A program made the translations under genes and the position numbers. From contig JACEFZ010027925.1 in assembly GCA_014155875.1 (NCBI GenBank), forward strand, positions 124,001 through 188,000: a stretch of 64,000 nucleotides of DNA. Reading direction: 5' to 3'. The notes below the pieces were generated by a model that was not told the origin of the DNA, ran no database searches, and saw nothing but the letters and a program-made list of their open reading frames with translations. Below, piece after piece: positions 1 through 9,511 of the stretch. Each line of letters opens with the position of its first letter. The first letter of the stretch is position 1. Source of the stretch: Cepaea nemoralis (lineage: Eukaryota > Mollusca > Gastropoda > Stylommatophora > Helicidae).

Positions 1-422
1 GAACCATGGCGTCTCCGACTGGTCTGGCAGCTACGAGATCAGAATAGACGTAGATATTTTTAACGACGCTATCCATCTCCAATTCCACATTACCGTATAA
101 TAAGGCATTGTCGTCTGATAGAGTCGAGGTTGGAAAACCCAACATTTTTTTCAACCTCTCACTAATTTTAACGTGGGCGCCCTTTTTCAAGTAGTTTCAT
201 TGCGACTTTGTTCCAAGGTGTACGTAGCGTGAATTTGATGTTTACTTTCTCGTCTACTTGGGTTTCGACACACAACTTATTCAGCTCCTCGATGAAAGCT
301 TCTGGGGTGCTGAACGGACCCGGTGGACATTCAAGGGTTACAGGTTCCAGACCACTACCTTTGGGCGGAAAGTACTGGATCCAAATTTCCCCCACCAACT
401 TGTTAATATTAGGTACCAACAC
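1..422 (-). pseudogene. Virion-protein-like gene, copy 1, cut by window and frameshifted
   Basis: This is the 5' part of the gene seen whole at 3,480-4,088. Compared with that copy it carries one extra C near position 180, which shifts the frame and ends the protein early at 168. The rest of the gene lies beyond the window start. The intact paralogue shows what was lost: a 202-aa reading frame with a conserved block around YSDLVAARPVGD. As in the other copy, there is no ATG at the head of the open frame, so the real start may lie in an upstream exon. Confidence 0.6.
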
Positions 423-1517
423 ACAGACAAATCAATACGTCGTGATTAATTCTTCGGTGTAATATAATTTCAATCGATGGAAACAGGGTGTTGTTTGCAT
501 TATACAGACCCATCTTGTGTTAGTTGCATTGTTCGGTTGTGAGAAACAACTGACATCTGTGAATGAAAAAAGAATGTGGGTCAATTATTGAACACAGTAT
601 CGGTATTCGTGTTTGTTGACAATTGTAATGTTGACGTTTGGTAAAACCAGGCGGTTCTTTTAAAAAACGCGCGTCTTTTTGTACTAATGTCTTTGTAAAT
701 GTGTGTTGTTTTATTAAATAATGTCTTTCCGTATAATGTATGTTGTATTATTAAATAAGGCGTTTGTAGCAATGTTTTGTGGGTTTGTAGCAATGTTTTT
801 GTCTGACGCAAACAGACAGGTTTGATTTTTATTTTTTTTAGTAGAACAACGTTAGCAATCTGTTAAACAAAGATATATGACTCACACAAACTGACACTAA
901 TCTGAAGACGTTAAATTATCGTGCTGCTGGTACACAATAATTATGATTCTAGGAAATTATGTTTCGAGAGAGACATTTTTATAATTTCAGGGTGACGTTC
1001 TCTAAAGAAAATTATCATCTTACCGGGCAATTACGCTGGCAGCAAAACTGTTTGAAGTAAGGACAGAATACTTACAGAACTGTCTCTGTTTAGGTGCACT
1101 CCCGTCAAACCCAATTATCTTTCCTCCCGGAGATAGAAAAACGTACGAAAGAGATGCAATTACGATTTGTCACAAAGTACCTAGGTGCGTAATTATGGTG
1201 GCAGACAATGAGAAACATTGTAGTAGATAATGTATAGTCGATGAAAAGTCGTGGTTCTTTCTGCGTGATTACGAATCTAAACTCGAGTGAGATGTGCCAG
1301 CCACAACCCGCCTTTTGACAGTTCGCCCGCCCCCGTGTGACAGTGGCAGTGTCGGTCAAGCAATGTGACAGTGGTTACTTACTTTCCCGACGTCTGATTG
1401 GCTGATTCAAATGACAACTTGCTCGTTTCAAATATACGACATCCACTCACGACAAGTTATTCATGAAACGCATGTGAAGTCATTTGAGTTCTGGTAGTTA
1501 ACGAGGAAGGATGTTTT
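423..1517. other. Non-coding spacer of the viral element, copy 1
   Basis: About 1.1 kb between the two minus-strand genes. It is A+T-rich, with short repeats around 745-800 built on TTTGTAGCAATGTTTT. Short minus-strand frames at 581-811 and 1,105-1,359 lack an ATG, and the first changes length and sequence between the two duplicate copies. I read it as untranslated, regulatory or intronic sequence. Confidence 0.4.
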
Positions 1518-1904
1518 TTATTCAGAGGAAAATAATTTCAACATATTTTCTAATTCGTTGGACTTTAACAATCGTGTCTTCTGATACAGAAACCTGCTTG
1601 TCTTCTGCGCGAAACTGGTAACAATTTTCTCGATATCAACGTCACTATTGTACAACGAATCAACGAGTTTTTGCTTCATATATCTGCTCAAAGACATTAA
1701 AATTATTATCCGCCCGGCGTTTATGCGGGCATCAGAAAATACTTCGTCTGCGATATTCTCAAAGATATGATATGCTTGATCACTTGGCCTATTGTCTACA
1801 ACAGAATCAAACAACGTCGCGTGTTTACGAATCAACACATCTAATAATTGCGTCATCTTACAAACTTCATCCGGCTGGATAACAGAAATAAATAGTTCGG
1901 CCAT
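1518..1904 (-). CDS. Bcl-2-like apoptosis regulator of viral type, copy 1
   Basis: A 128-aa protein whose residues about 40-85 line up with the BH1 region of Bcl-2 proteins. An AYxxFE stretch is followed by VFSDARINAGRII, matching the Bcl-2 pattern F-x-D-x-x-x-N-x-G-R-I. A C-terminal ELENMLKLF sits where BH2 belongs. There is no obvious C-terminal membrane anchor, and the protein is shorter than cellular Bcl-2 members, as is usual for viral versions. Family members bind BH3 motifs of pro-apoptotic partners and delay host cell death; that role here is inferred. The gene is head-to-head with the polymerase gene, the two ATGs being 11 bp apart. The protein is identical to the copy at 5,214-5,600. 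Confidence 0.65.
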   Translation of the reverse strand: MAELFISVIQPDEVCKMTQLLDVLIRKHATLFDSVVDNRPSDQAYHIFENIADEVFSDARINAGRIIILMSLSRYMKQKLVDSLYNSDVDIEKIVTSFAQKTSRFLYQKTRLLKSNELENMLKLFSSE

Positions 1905-1915
1905 TTTATCTGAGA

Positions 1916-3235
1916 ATGTCAGCTACGCAGAAGCATATGTGTACTCTGTGTAATAAAACCTTCACATTTGCTACTAATCTACGTCGGCATGTTGTGACTA
2001 CTCATTCTACACAACAGTTTACTTGCGATTTTTGCGATTACAGTTACAATAGATATGATAATTTACGGAGACACATAAAGTCTGAACATGAACTACTATC
2101 TAGTGGTGTGTCGACCACTCAACCAGCATCTAGTGGTGTTAATAATCAACAATCCACAAGTCGCAAGCGGCGACGAGAACCGAATACAGACGAACAATCT
2201 ACTGGTAAACGCCGGAAGTCAACCACACAACAAACATCGAATGACACAGCGTCGTCGGTTACAGAAACTGATATACCGCCAACTACCACATCAACACATG
2301 CAGCATCATCATCCTCCGCCCGTTCTGCCGCCAAGCGTAGCGGGCAGGCGTTATCAACATCCGGTGGCTTGTCGGGTGATCGTGTTTCGCCGACCACCGA
2401 TGAACAGTTACTAACAACACGTACCTTGTCGGCCGATCACGTGTCGCCTACTAACAATAAGCAACAATCATCTAGTGCCTTACTGAGTGACGCAGAACGA
2501 ACAACTTCTATTTTTAACGCATCATCACGTACCATGCCGAGTGGCGCAGGCGATCATGTTTCGCCGACCACAGATGAACAGTTACTAACACCAGGTGCCC
2601 TGTCGGCCGATAACGTGTCACCGATCAACAATAAGCAACAATCATCTAGTACCACAGTGAGTGACGCAGAACGAACAACTTCTATTTTTAACGCATCATC
2701 ACGTACCATGCCGAGTGGCGCAGGCGATCATGTTTCGCCGACCACAGATGAACAGTTACTAACACCAGGTGCCCTGTCGGCCGATAACGTGTCGCCTACT
2801 AATAATAAACAACAATCATCTGGTGCCTTGCCGAGTGACGTAGCATCATCAACTACAAGCGTGTTGTCAACAGAAGAGCAACTATCACCTAGTACCACGG
2901 TGAGTGGCGCTTCACCAGGTGCCCTGTCGGGTGGCGCGGGCGATAACGTGTCGCCTACTAATAATACTCAACTATCATCACGTGTCACGGCTGGTAACGA
3001 ACCGGCGGGAACCTCTGGTGTTAACACAACTACTGAATATCTTTCATTACAAAAATTACCCCCGGATGTTCGAGCTGTGTATAATGACCACTGGAATACG
3101 ATTAGATCACACATACGACACGGTCGCTATCTGTGTGAATGGACATTTTTTAATCGACCAGATACTGACATGCCGACAGATTGGCGTTCTCGTTTATTCC
3201 GGCTTTTTAATGTTCAAAACTCCCGCTCTGTCTAG
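1916..3235 (+). pseudogene. Truncated zinc-finger/polymerase N-terminus at duplication junction
   Basis: The first 437 or so residues match the N-terminus of the full protein at 5,612. They comprise two C2H2 fingers at residues 9-30 and 37-58, then a long Ser/Thr/Gln-rich region with near-identical repeats around SGAGDHVSPTTDEQLL. At 3,227 the sequence jumps into an unrelated segment and the frame stops two codons later. All polymerase domains are missing. Whether the truncated protein is made is unknown; it would keep the DNA-binding fingers only. Confidence 0.8.
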
Positions 3236-3463
3236 GACAGGTAGAGTCTGTAGTAATGGTACCATCACAGCGCCGACCACACGCGAGGTGACAATGTCGG
3301 AATAGCTAATTTGCGTACCCTGGTCCAAATCTACTTCACCCAGGCCGGAAAGAACGGACTCAGTCTCGCTGACGCGGGGTCGAGGGGATTTGTAAAATAT
3401 CCGCCAACTAAGTCTAATTTCAGCACCCTGTTCGTATAGTAGGAAACGAGTCGATGGGCACAT
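3228..3463 (-). pseudogene. Paralogous fragment of the virion-protein-like gene
   Basis: The minus-strand frame contains YSDIVTSRVVGAVMVPLL followed by a PVLDR block. This clearly matches the YSDLVAARPVGDAMVPLL...PILDR block of the neighbouring 202-aa protein, but it is diverged and sits directly beside that gene. The frame is cut at 3,228 by the duplication junction, after which it reads antisense polymerase sequence. It suggests that the intact element carried two adjacent related genes. Confidence 0.55.
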
Positions 3464-3479
3464 AAAAACACATTTTAGT

Positions 3480-4088
3480 CTATTCGAGCTCTGAGAGTTT
3501 CCGGGCTCGAAAATGTAAAGTTAGCACTGAAGTCCCATCGTTGAGTGGTATCGTTTTTCCCGTCTCGGTAGTTAAAAGTATTTCCACCGTGTCGAAGGAG
3601 AATCGACTTAACTGGACGTAGTGTGGTTTATCGTAGACAAGATACACTGACGGCAACAATCGATCCAATATAGGGACAGTCCTTAGTAAAGGAACCATGG
3701 CGTCTCCGACTGGTCTGGCAGCTACGAGATCAGAATAGACGTAGATATTTTTAACGACGCTATCCATCTCCAATTCCACATTACCGTATAATAAGGCATT
3801 GTCGTCTGATAGAGTCGAGGTTGGAAAACCCAACATTTTTTTCAACCTCTCACTAATTTTAACGTGGGCGCCTTTTTCAAGTAGTTTCATTGCGACTTTG
3901 TTCCAAGGTGTACGTAGCGTGAATTTGATGTTTACTTTCTCGTCTACTTGGGTTTCGACACACAACTTATTCAGCTCCTCGATGAAAGCTTCTGGGGTGC
4001 TGAACGGACCCGGTGGACATTCAAGGGTTACAGGTTCCAGACCACTACCTTTGGGCGGAAAGTACTGGATCCAAATTTCCCCCGCCAA
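3480..4088 (-). CDS. Virion-protein-like gene of the PolB element (function tentative)
   Basis: An open frame of 202 codons. It begins after an in-frame stop and has no ATG near its head (4,086-4,088 reads TTG), so translation may start in an upstream exon. The central part has the block YSDLVAARPVGDAMVPLL, then a PILDR/VYDKPHY stretch and a beta-rich tail. From memory, similar proteins sit beside PolB genes in endogenous Polinton-like elements and are thought to be structural or capsid-associated, but I cannot name the family. Its position on the minus strand beside the Bcl-2-like gene fits a late or structural gene. A truncated paralogue lies immediately downstream. Confidence 0.45.
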   Translation of the reverse strand: MAGEIWIQYFPPKGSGLEPVTLECPPGPFSTPEAFIEELNKLCVETQVDEKVNIKFTLRTPWNKVAMKLLEKGAHVKISERLKKMLGFPTSTLSDDNALLYGNVELEMDSVVKNIYVYSDLVAARPVGDAMVPLLRTVPILDRLLPSVYLVYDKPHYVQLSRFSFDTVEILLTTETGKTIPLNDGTSVLTLHFRARKLSELE

Positions 4089-4110
4089 CTTGTTATATTA
4101 GGTACCAACA
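4089..4110 (-). promoter_or_regulatory. Possible 3' splice site before the virion-like gene
   Basis: Reading the minus strand, a TAATATAAC branch-like element is followed by AAG directly at the head of the open frame, with T/G-rich sequence upstream. Together with the missing ATG, this suggests a spliced leader exon. No exon is identified. Confidence 0.25.
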
Positions 4111-5213
4111 CACAGACAAATCAATACGTCGTGATTAATTCTTCGGTGTAATATAATTTCAATCGATGGAAACAGGGTGTTGTTTGCATTATACAGACCC
4201 ATCTTGTGTTAGTTGCGTTGTTCGGTTGTGAGAAACAACTGACATCTGTGAATGAAAAAAGAATGTGGGTCAATTATTGAACACAGTATCGGTATTCGTG
4301 TTTGTTGACAATTGTAATGTTGACGTTTGGTAAAACCAGGCGGTTCTTTTTAAAAAACGCGCGTCTTTTTGTACTAATGTCTTTGTAAATGTGTGTTGTT
4401 TTATTAAATAATGTCTTTCCGTATAATGTATGTTGTATTATTAAATAAGGCGTTTGTAGCAATGTTTTGTGGGTTTGTAGCAATGTTTTTGTCTGACGCA
4501 AACAGACAGGTTTGATTTTTATTTTTTTTAGTAGAACAACGTTAGCAATCTGTTAAACAAAGATATATGACTCACACAAACTGACACTAATCTGAAGACG
4601 TTAAATTATCGTGCTGCTGGTACACAATAATTATGATTCTAGGAAATTGCCGTTATGTTTCGAGAGAGACATTTTTATAATTTCAGGGTGACGTTCTCTA
4701 AAGAAAATTAACATCTTACCGGGCAATTACGCTGGCAGCAAAACTGTTTGAAGTAAGGACAGAATACTTACAGAACTGTCTCTGTTTAGGTGCACTGCCA
4801 TCAAACCCAATTATCTTTCCTCCCGGAGATAGAAAAACGTACGAAAGAGATGCAATTACGATTTGTCACAAAGTACCTAGGTGCGTAATTATGGTGGCAG
4901 ACAATGAGAAACATTGTAGTAGATAATGTATAGTCGATGAAAAGTCGTGGTTCTTTCTGCGTGATTACGAATCTAAACTCGAGTGAGATGTGCCAGCCAC
5001 AACCCGCCTTTTGACAGTTCGCCCGCCCCCGTGTGACAGTGGCAGTGTCGGTCAAGCAATGTGACAGTGGTTACTTATTTTCCCGACGTCTGATTGGCTG
5101 ATTCAAATGACAACTTGCTCGTTTCAAATATACGACATCCACTCACGACAAGTTATTCATGAAACGCATGTGAAGTCATTTGAGTTCTGGTAGTTAACGA
5201 GGAAGGATGTTTT
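4111..5213. other. Non-coding spacer of the viral element, copy 2
   Basis: Counterpart of 423-1,517, with a handful of substitutions and small indels. I see no gene here. The minus-strand frame at 4,801-5,055 is conserved between copies but starts with TTG and has no recognisable domain. Confidence 0.4.
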
Positions 5214-5600
5214 TTATTCAGAGGAAAATAATTTCAACATATTTTCTAATTCGTTGGACTTTAACAATCGTGTCTTCTGATACAGAAACCTGCTTGTCTT
5301 CTGCGCGAAACTGGTAACAATTTTCTCGATATCAACGTCACTATTGTACAACGAATCAACGAGTTTTTGCTTCATATATCTGCTCAAAGACATTAAAATT
5401 ATTATCCGCCCGGCGTTTATGCGGGCATCAGAAAATACTTCGTCTGCGATATTCTCAAAGATATGATATGCTTGATCACTTGGCCTATTGTCTACAACAG
5501 AATCAAACAACGTCGCGTGTTTACGAATCAACACATCTAATAATTGCGTCATCTTACAAACTTCATCCGGCTGGATAACAGAAATAAATAGTTCGGCCAT
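5214..5600 (-). CDS. Bcl-2-like apoptosis regulator of viral type, copy 2
   Basis: Identical in protein sequence to the copy at 1,518-1,904. The BH1-like core (N-x-G-R) is intact and the start is a true ATG. This copy sits beside the complete polymerase gene, with 11 bp between the two start codons, so it is probably the original arrangement. Such genes are known as accessory genes in several large DNA virus groups; I recall reports for adintoviruses. What else it could be: a helical protein with a chance resemblance, but the spacing of the AYxxFE, F-x-D and N-x-G-R elements argues against that. Confidence 0.65.
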   Translation of the reverse strand: MAELFISVIQPDEVCKMTQLLDVLIRKHATLFDSVVDNRPSDQAYHIFENIADEVFSDARINAGRIIILMSLSRYMKQKLVDSLYNSDVDIEKIVTSFAQKTSRFLYQKTRLLKSNELENMLKLFSSE

Positions 5601-5611
5601 TTTATCTGAGA
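5601..5611. promoter_or_regulatory. 11-bp divergent start-to-start gap
   Basis: Only TTTATCTGAGA separates the ATG of the Bcl-2-like gene from the ATG of the polymerase gene. Promoters for the two genes must lie inside the opposite coding regions, or transcripts are spliced or overlapping. The same arrangement is repeated at 1,905-1,915. Confidence 0.6.
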
Positions 5612-8600
5612 ATGTCAGCTACGCAGAAGCATATGTGTACTCTGTGTAATAAAACCTTCACATTTGCTACTAATCTACGTCGGCATGTTGTGACTACTCA
5701 TTCTACACAACAGTTTACTTGCGATTTTTGCGATTACAGTTACAATAGATATGATAATTTACGGAGACACATAAAGTCTGAACATGAACTACTATCTAGT
5801 GGTGTGTCGACCACTCAACCAGCATCTAGTGGTGTTAATAATCAACAATCCACAAGTCGCAAGCGGCGACGAGAACCGAATACAGACGAACAATCTACTG
5901 GTAAACGCCGGAAGTCAACCACACAACAAACATCGAATGACACAGCGTCGTCGGTTACAGAAACTGATATACCGCCAACTACCACATCAACACATGCAGC
6001 ATCATCATCCTCCGCCCGTTCTGCCGCCAAGCGTAGCGGGCAGGCGTTATCAACATCCGGTGGCTTGTCGGGTGATCGTGTTTCGCCGACCACCGATGAA
6101 CAGTTACTAACAACACGTACCTTGTCGGCCGATCACGTGTCGCCTACTAACAATAAGCAACAATCATCTAGTGCCTTACTGAGTGACGCAGAACGAACAA
6201 CTTCTATTTTTAACGCATCATCACGTACCATGCCGAGTGGCGCAGGCGATCATGTTTCGCCGACCACAGATGAACAGTTACTAACACCAGGTGCCCTGTC
6301 GGCCGATAACGTGTCACCGATCAACAATAAGCAACAATCATCTAGTACCACAGTGAGTGACGCAGAACGAACAACTTCTATTTTTAACGCATCATCACGT
6401 ACCATGCCGAGTGGCGCAGGCGATCATGTTTCGCCGACCACAGATGAACAGTTACTAACACCAGGTGCCCTGTCGGCCGATAACGTGTCGCCTACTAATA
6501 ATAAACAACAATCATCTGGTGCCTTGCCGAGTGACGTAGCATCATCAACTACAAGCGTGTTGTCAACAGAAGAGCAACTATCACCTAGTACCACGGTGAG
6601 TGGCGCTTCACCAGGTGCCCTGTCGGGTGGCGCGGGCGATAACGTGTCGCCTACTAATAATACTCAACTATCATCACGTGTCACGGCTGGTAACGAACCG
6701 GCGGGAACCTCTGGTGTTAACACAACTACTGAATATCTTTCATTACAAAAATTACCCCCGGATGTTCGAGCTGTGTATAATGACCACTGGAATACGATTA
6801 GATCACACATACGACACGGTCGCTATCTGTGTGAATGGACATTTTTTAATCGACCAGATACTGACATGCCGACAGATTGGCGTTCTCGTTTATTCCGGCT
6901 TTTTAATGTTCAAAACTCCCGCTTCAAAATAATCGCCAGTCTGCACACAATACTAAGACATCGAGAGACACAAGCCCTACGATTATACCATGCGAGTTCC
7001 AATAACACTTCCTTGTTCGATAAACCATTTTTAATAAACCATAGATCTGATTTTGAGGCGTTTGTGACCAAGGTGAATGCTGTAGATTTGGTCAATTCAG
7101 CGACACTAACCCGGCCAGATACGAAATACTACGTAGAAACAATTCCCAGTATAACTTTTTATGTGTATAAACTAGTAGAATTCCCTGTTGGTTGTTGTAT
7201 TACTAATATTCCAAACCATATTACACAAAACAAATTTATTAACACGCTTCAAACCGACTCATACGGTAGAGTTTATAATGATAATCGGTGCTTTTTCCGT
7301 GCTTTCACTGTTTTCAGAACAGGGTCTGTTAGGAATGTTAGAAAAGATACACGAAGACTGTTCACCAAATGGCTGCGTTATAAAGAGTTGGACGCCCACA
7401 CCCCTTTTTCTGGTGTTAGTTTAGTTGATTTACCTGCCCTGGAAGAATGCTTTAAAATACAGATAAATGTGTTTGCCTTTACAGAGGAGGAACATCTGGT
7501 TCCGAAAATTAGAAGCACTAGTACACATCCAGATATACTAAATCTTCTTCTACATGAAAACCATTTCATGTATATTGTTGATGTGGCCAAGGCCTCTCGG
7601 TGTTTTTCTTGTGGGAAATGCGGTAAGCTGTTTAAGATATATTGTCGACTGACACGTCACGAACTTAGGTGCAAAGGCGTAGCCACTATCGAAACGTATA
7701 AAGGCGGGGTTTATCGCCCCACCGAATCGATCTTGGAATTGCTCCGTGACCATGGGTTTGATGTGGACGAAAATTTTATTTTCCCTTTTAGAGCGTGCTA
7801 CGATATGGAATCTTTTTTCTCTAATGAAAATTTACCGGCTGACTCAAATTCGACGACATTCATGGCCAGACACGTCCCTCTCTCGTGTGCGGTCGCCTCT
7901 AATGTCCCTGGGTTCGACACCCCTAAATGTTTCATCACCACCGGTGATCCACAGGTCCTCGTAAATGAAATGTTGGACTATCTCCATGAAATAGCTGCTA
8001 AGTCGTATGAATTGTTACTCAAAAAGTTTGAGTCAGTCTTTGCTAAATTAGGTGACCACCCAAAATTAAGTCAAAGGTTCGAAGGTTTTCTGATGGACCT
8101 CCCTCTATTTGGACTGAATAGCGGTAAGTATGACATTAACCTTCTGAAACCTTATTTGGTACGGTATTTCCTTGATCGGGAGGCTAACCCGTTCAAGTTT
8201 ATAGTCAAGAGAAATAATAATTTTATGTGTATAGCGACAGAAAGACTGAAATTCCTCGACGTCTCCAACTTTCTGGTCCCGGGAGTAAGCTACGCGAAAT
8301 ATTTGGCCTCGTTTGGGATAGAAGAGACAAAGGGCTTTCTGTGCTACGAATATCTGACCGACCTCAGTAAGTTAAATGAGACAGCCCTACCACCACACGA
8401 AGCCTTTTTCTCAAAGCTTAAAAACCGTAACATTTCCGAAGCAGAATACGCCGTTTGTCAGAAAGCGTGGACCGACAATAAAATGACTACCTTGCGGGAC
8501 TTTTTAATTTGGTACAACATCAAAGACGTGTCTCCCTTTCTAAAAGCCCTGGAAAAACAAGTAGCCTTTTACGCCGGTTTAAATATAGACATGTGTAAAC

Positions 8601-9511
8601 AGGCCATCTCCGTCCCCGGCATTACTTTACAGTACCTATTCAACACTATGAATAAAGATGTTTCTTTTGTTTTGTTTTCGAAGAAGGAGGAGAAGGTGCA
8701 CAAGTTGTTACGAGATAACGTGGTGGGTGGACCGAGTATCATTTTCCATCGTTACCACCAAGTCAATGAGACCCGTATCAGGGGTAATAAGCTGGTAAAA
8801 AGCATTAAAGGATTTGATGCGAATGCCTTATACCTTTGGTCTCTTATGAAAGATATGCCATCAGACTTCCCCATATATCGAAGCCGCGACGATGGGTTTA
8901 GAGCACACAGATTACACAAGTACACACGTCAGAGTCGAGAGTGGTTAACCTGGGTGTCACACAACAACAACATAGATTTAAAAACCCAATTCAATAGTCA
9001 CGAGATGCAGCTCGGCGACCGACATATTCGCGTAGATGGGTGGGATAAAAAGAATACAACAGCTTACCAATTCCATGGGTGTTTGTTCCACGGGCACCCC
9101 TCTTGCCGTCTAACTGTTGGGAAAACAATTAATCCCGTCAATAAAAAACCGTTAGTCGAACTATACCAGAACACGTGTGACATCCACGAGTATCTAGAAA
9201 AAACTGTTGGGGTGACCGTTAAGGTTATTTGGGAATGTGAGTGGCAGAGATTAAAGAGGTCAAACACAACCATCAAGTGTTTCTTGCGGGAAACATTTCC
9301 ACCATCAGAACTTCCTTGGGGATCGTTGAGTGAAAACCAGATCATCGACGCTGTAAAAAGTGACACATTTTTCGGGTTGGTTGAATGCGTTATAGAGACC
9401 CCGACTGATTTACAAGAGTCATTTGCCGAAATACCCCCTATTTTCAAGAACACGGAGGTGTCGAGAGACGATATTGGGGAGTTTATGCAAGAATATGCCA
9501 TAAAAAAATAA
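5612..9511 (+). CDS. C2H2 / family-B DNA polymerase with inserted Vsr-like nuclease
   Basis: A 1,299-aa protein. Residues 9-58 hold two C2H2 fingers. About 60-395 is Ser/Thr/Gln-rich with near-identical tandem repeats. A third Cys/His cluster (CGKCGKLF...HELRC) lies near 665. Polymerase motifs follow in order: Exo I (YDMES, about 730), Exo II (GLNSGKYD, about 840), Exo III (WYNIKD, about 968) and motif A (GFDANALY, about 1,067). A module with VDGWD, FHGCLFHGHPSC and WECEW (about 1,141-1,211) then resembles Vsr-type nucleases and sits before motif B. Proteins of this layout occur as multicopy endogenous elements in invertebrates (from memory). The likely job is element DNA replication, probably protein-primed. 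The frame ends within an A-run, and motifs B and C are found downstream in another frame. Confidence 0.85.
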   Translation: MSATQKHMCTLCNKTFTFATNLRRHVVTTHSTQQFTCDFCDYSYNRYDNLRRHIKSEHELLSSGVSTTQPASSGVNNQQSTSRKRRREPNTDEQSTGKRRKSTTQQTSNDTASSVTETDIPPTTTSTHAASSSSARSAAKRSGQALSTSGGLSGDRVSPTTDEQLLTTRTLSADHVSPTNNKQQSSSALLSDAERTTSIFNASSRTMPSGAGDHVSPTTDEQLLTPGALSADNVSPINNKQQSSSTTVSDAERTTSIFNASSRTMPSGAGDHVSPTTDEQLLTPGALSADNVSPTNNKQQSSGALPSDVASSTTSVLSTEEQLSPSTTVSGASPGALSGGAGDNVSPTNNTQLSSRVTAGNEPAGTSGVNTTTEYLSLQKLPPDVRAVYNDHWNTIRSHIRHGRYLCEWTFFNRPDTDMPTDWRSRLFRLFNVQNSRFKIIASLHTILRHRETQALRLYHASSNNTSLFDKPFLINHRSDFEAFVTKVNAVDLVNSATLTRPDTKYYVETIPSITFYVYKLVEFPVGCCITNIPNHITQNKFINTLQTDSYGRVYNDNRCFFRAFTVFRTGSVRNVRKDTRRLFTKWLRYKELDAHTPFSGVSLVDLPALEECFKIQINVFAFTEEEHLVPKIRSTSTHPDILNLLLHENHFMYIVDVAKASRCFSCGKCGKLFKIYCRLTRHELRCKGVATIETYKGGVYRPTESILELLRDHGFDVDENFIFPFRACYDMESFFSNENLPADSNSTTFMARHVPLSCAVASNVPGFDTPKCFITTGDPQVLVNEMLDYLHEIAAKSYELLLKKFESVFAKLGDHPKLSQRFEGFLMDLPLFGLNSGKYDINLLKPYLVRYFLDREANPFKFIVKRNNNFMCIATERLKFLDVSNFLVPGVSYAKYLASFGIEETKGFLCYEYLTDLSKLNETALPPHEAFFSKLKNRNISEAEYAVCQKAWTDNKMTTLRDFLIWYNIKDVSPFLKALEKQVAFYAGLNIDMCKQAISVPGITLQYLFNTMNKDVSFVLFSKKEEKVHKLLRDNVVGGPSIIFHRYHQVNETRIRGNKLVKSIKGFDANALYLWSLMKDMPSDFPIYRSRDDGFRAHRLHKYTRQSREWLTWVSHNNNIDLKTQFNSHEMQLGDRHIRVDGWDKKNTTAYQFHGCLFHGHPSCRLTVGKTINPVNKKPLVELYQNTCDIHEYLEKTVGVTVKVIWECEWQRLKRSNTTIKCFLRETFPPSELPWGSLSENQIIDAVKSDTFFGLVECVIETPTDLQESFAEIPPIFKNTEVSRDDIGEFMQEYAIKK

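Larger units (their letters stand above)
1..3227. repeat. Tandem duplication, copy 1 of viral-element left half
   Basis: This stretch matches 3,692-6,923 almost base for base. The offset drifts from 3,691 to 3,696 because of a few small indels. Both copies end at the same point in the polymerase reading frame (3,227 and 6,923). The repeated unit is therefore 3,228-6,923, and the start of copy 1 lies left of the window. Visible differences include an extra C near 180, a 5-6 base indel near 958 versus 4,648, and several substitutions, all in non-coding or already broken sequence. A recent head-to-tail duplication fits; so does mis-joined haplotypes in the assembly. Confidence 0.9.
3228..6923. 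repeat. Tandem duplication, copy 2 (complete unit)
   Basis: A complete 3,696-bp unit: a 464-bp left piece not seen elsewhere in the window (3,228-3,691), then the segment shared with 1-3,227. It carries the virion-like gene, the Bcl-2-like gene and the first third of the polymerase gene. Beyond 6,923 the polymerase continues in single copy. Confidence 0.85.

Noticed and set aside
1105..1359. 84-aa minus-strand ORF conserved in both viral copies (also 4,801-5,055)
   Set aside because: Starts with a non-ATG codon, no domain, and identity is explained by the recent duplication.
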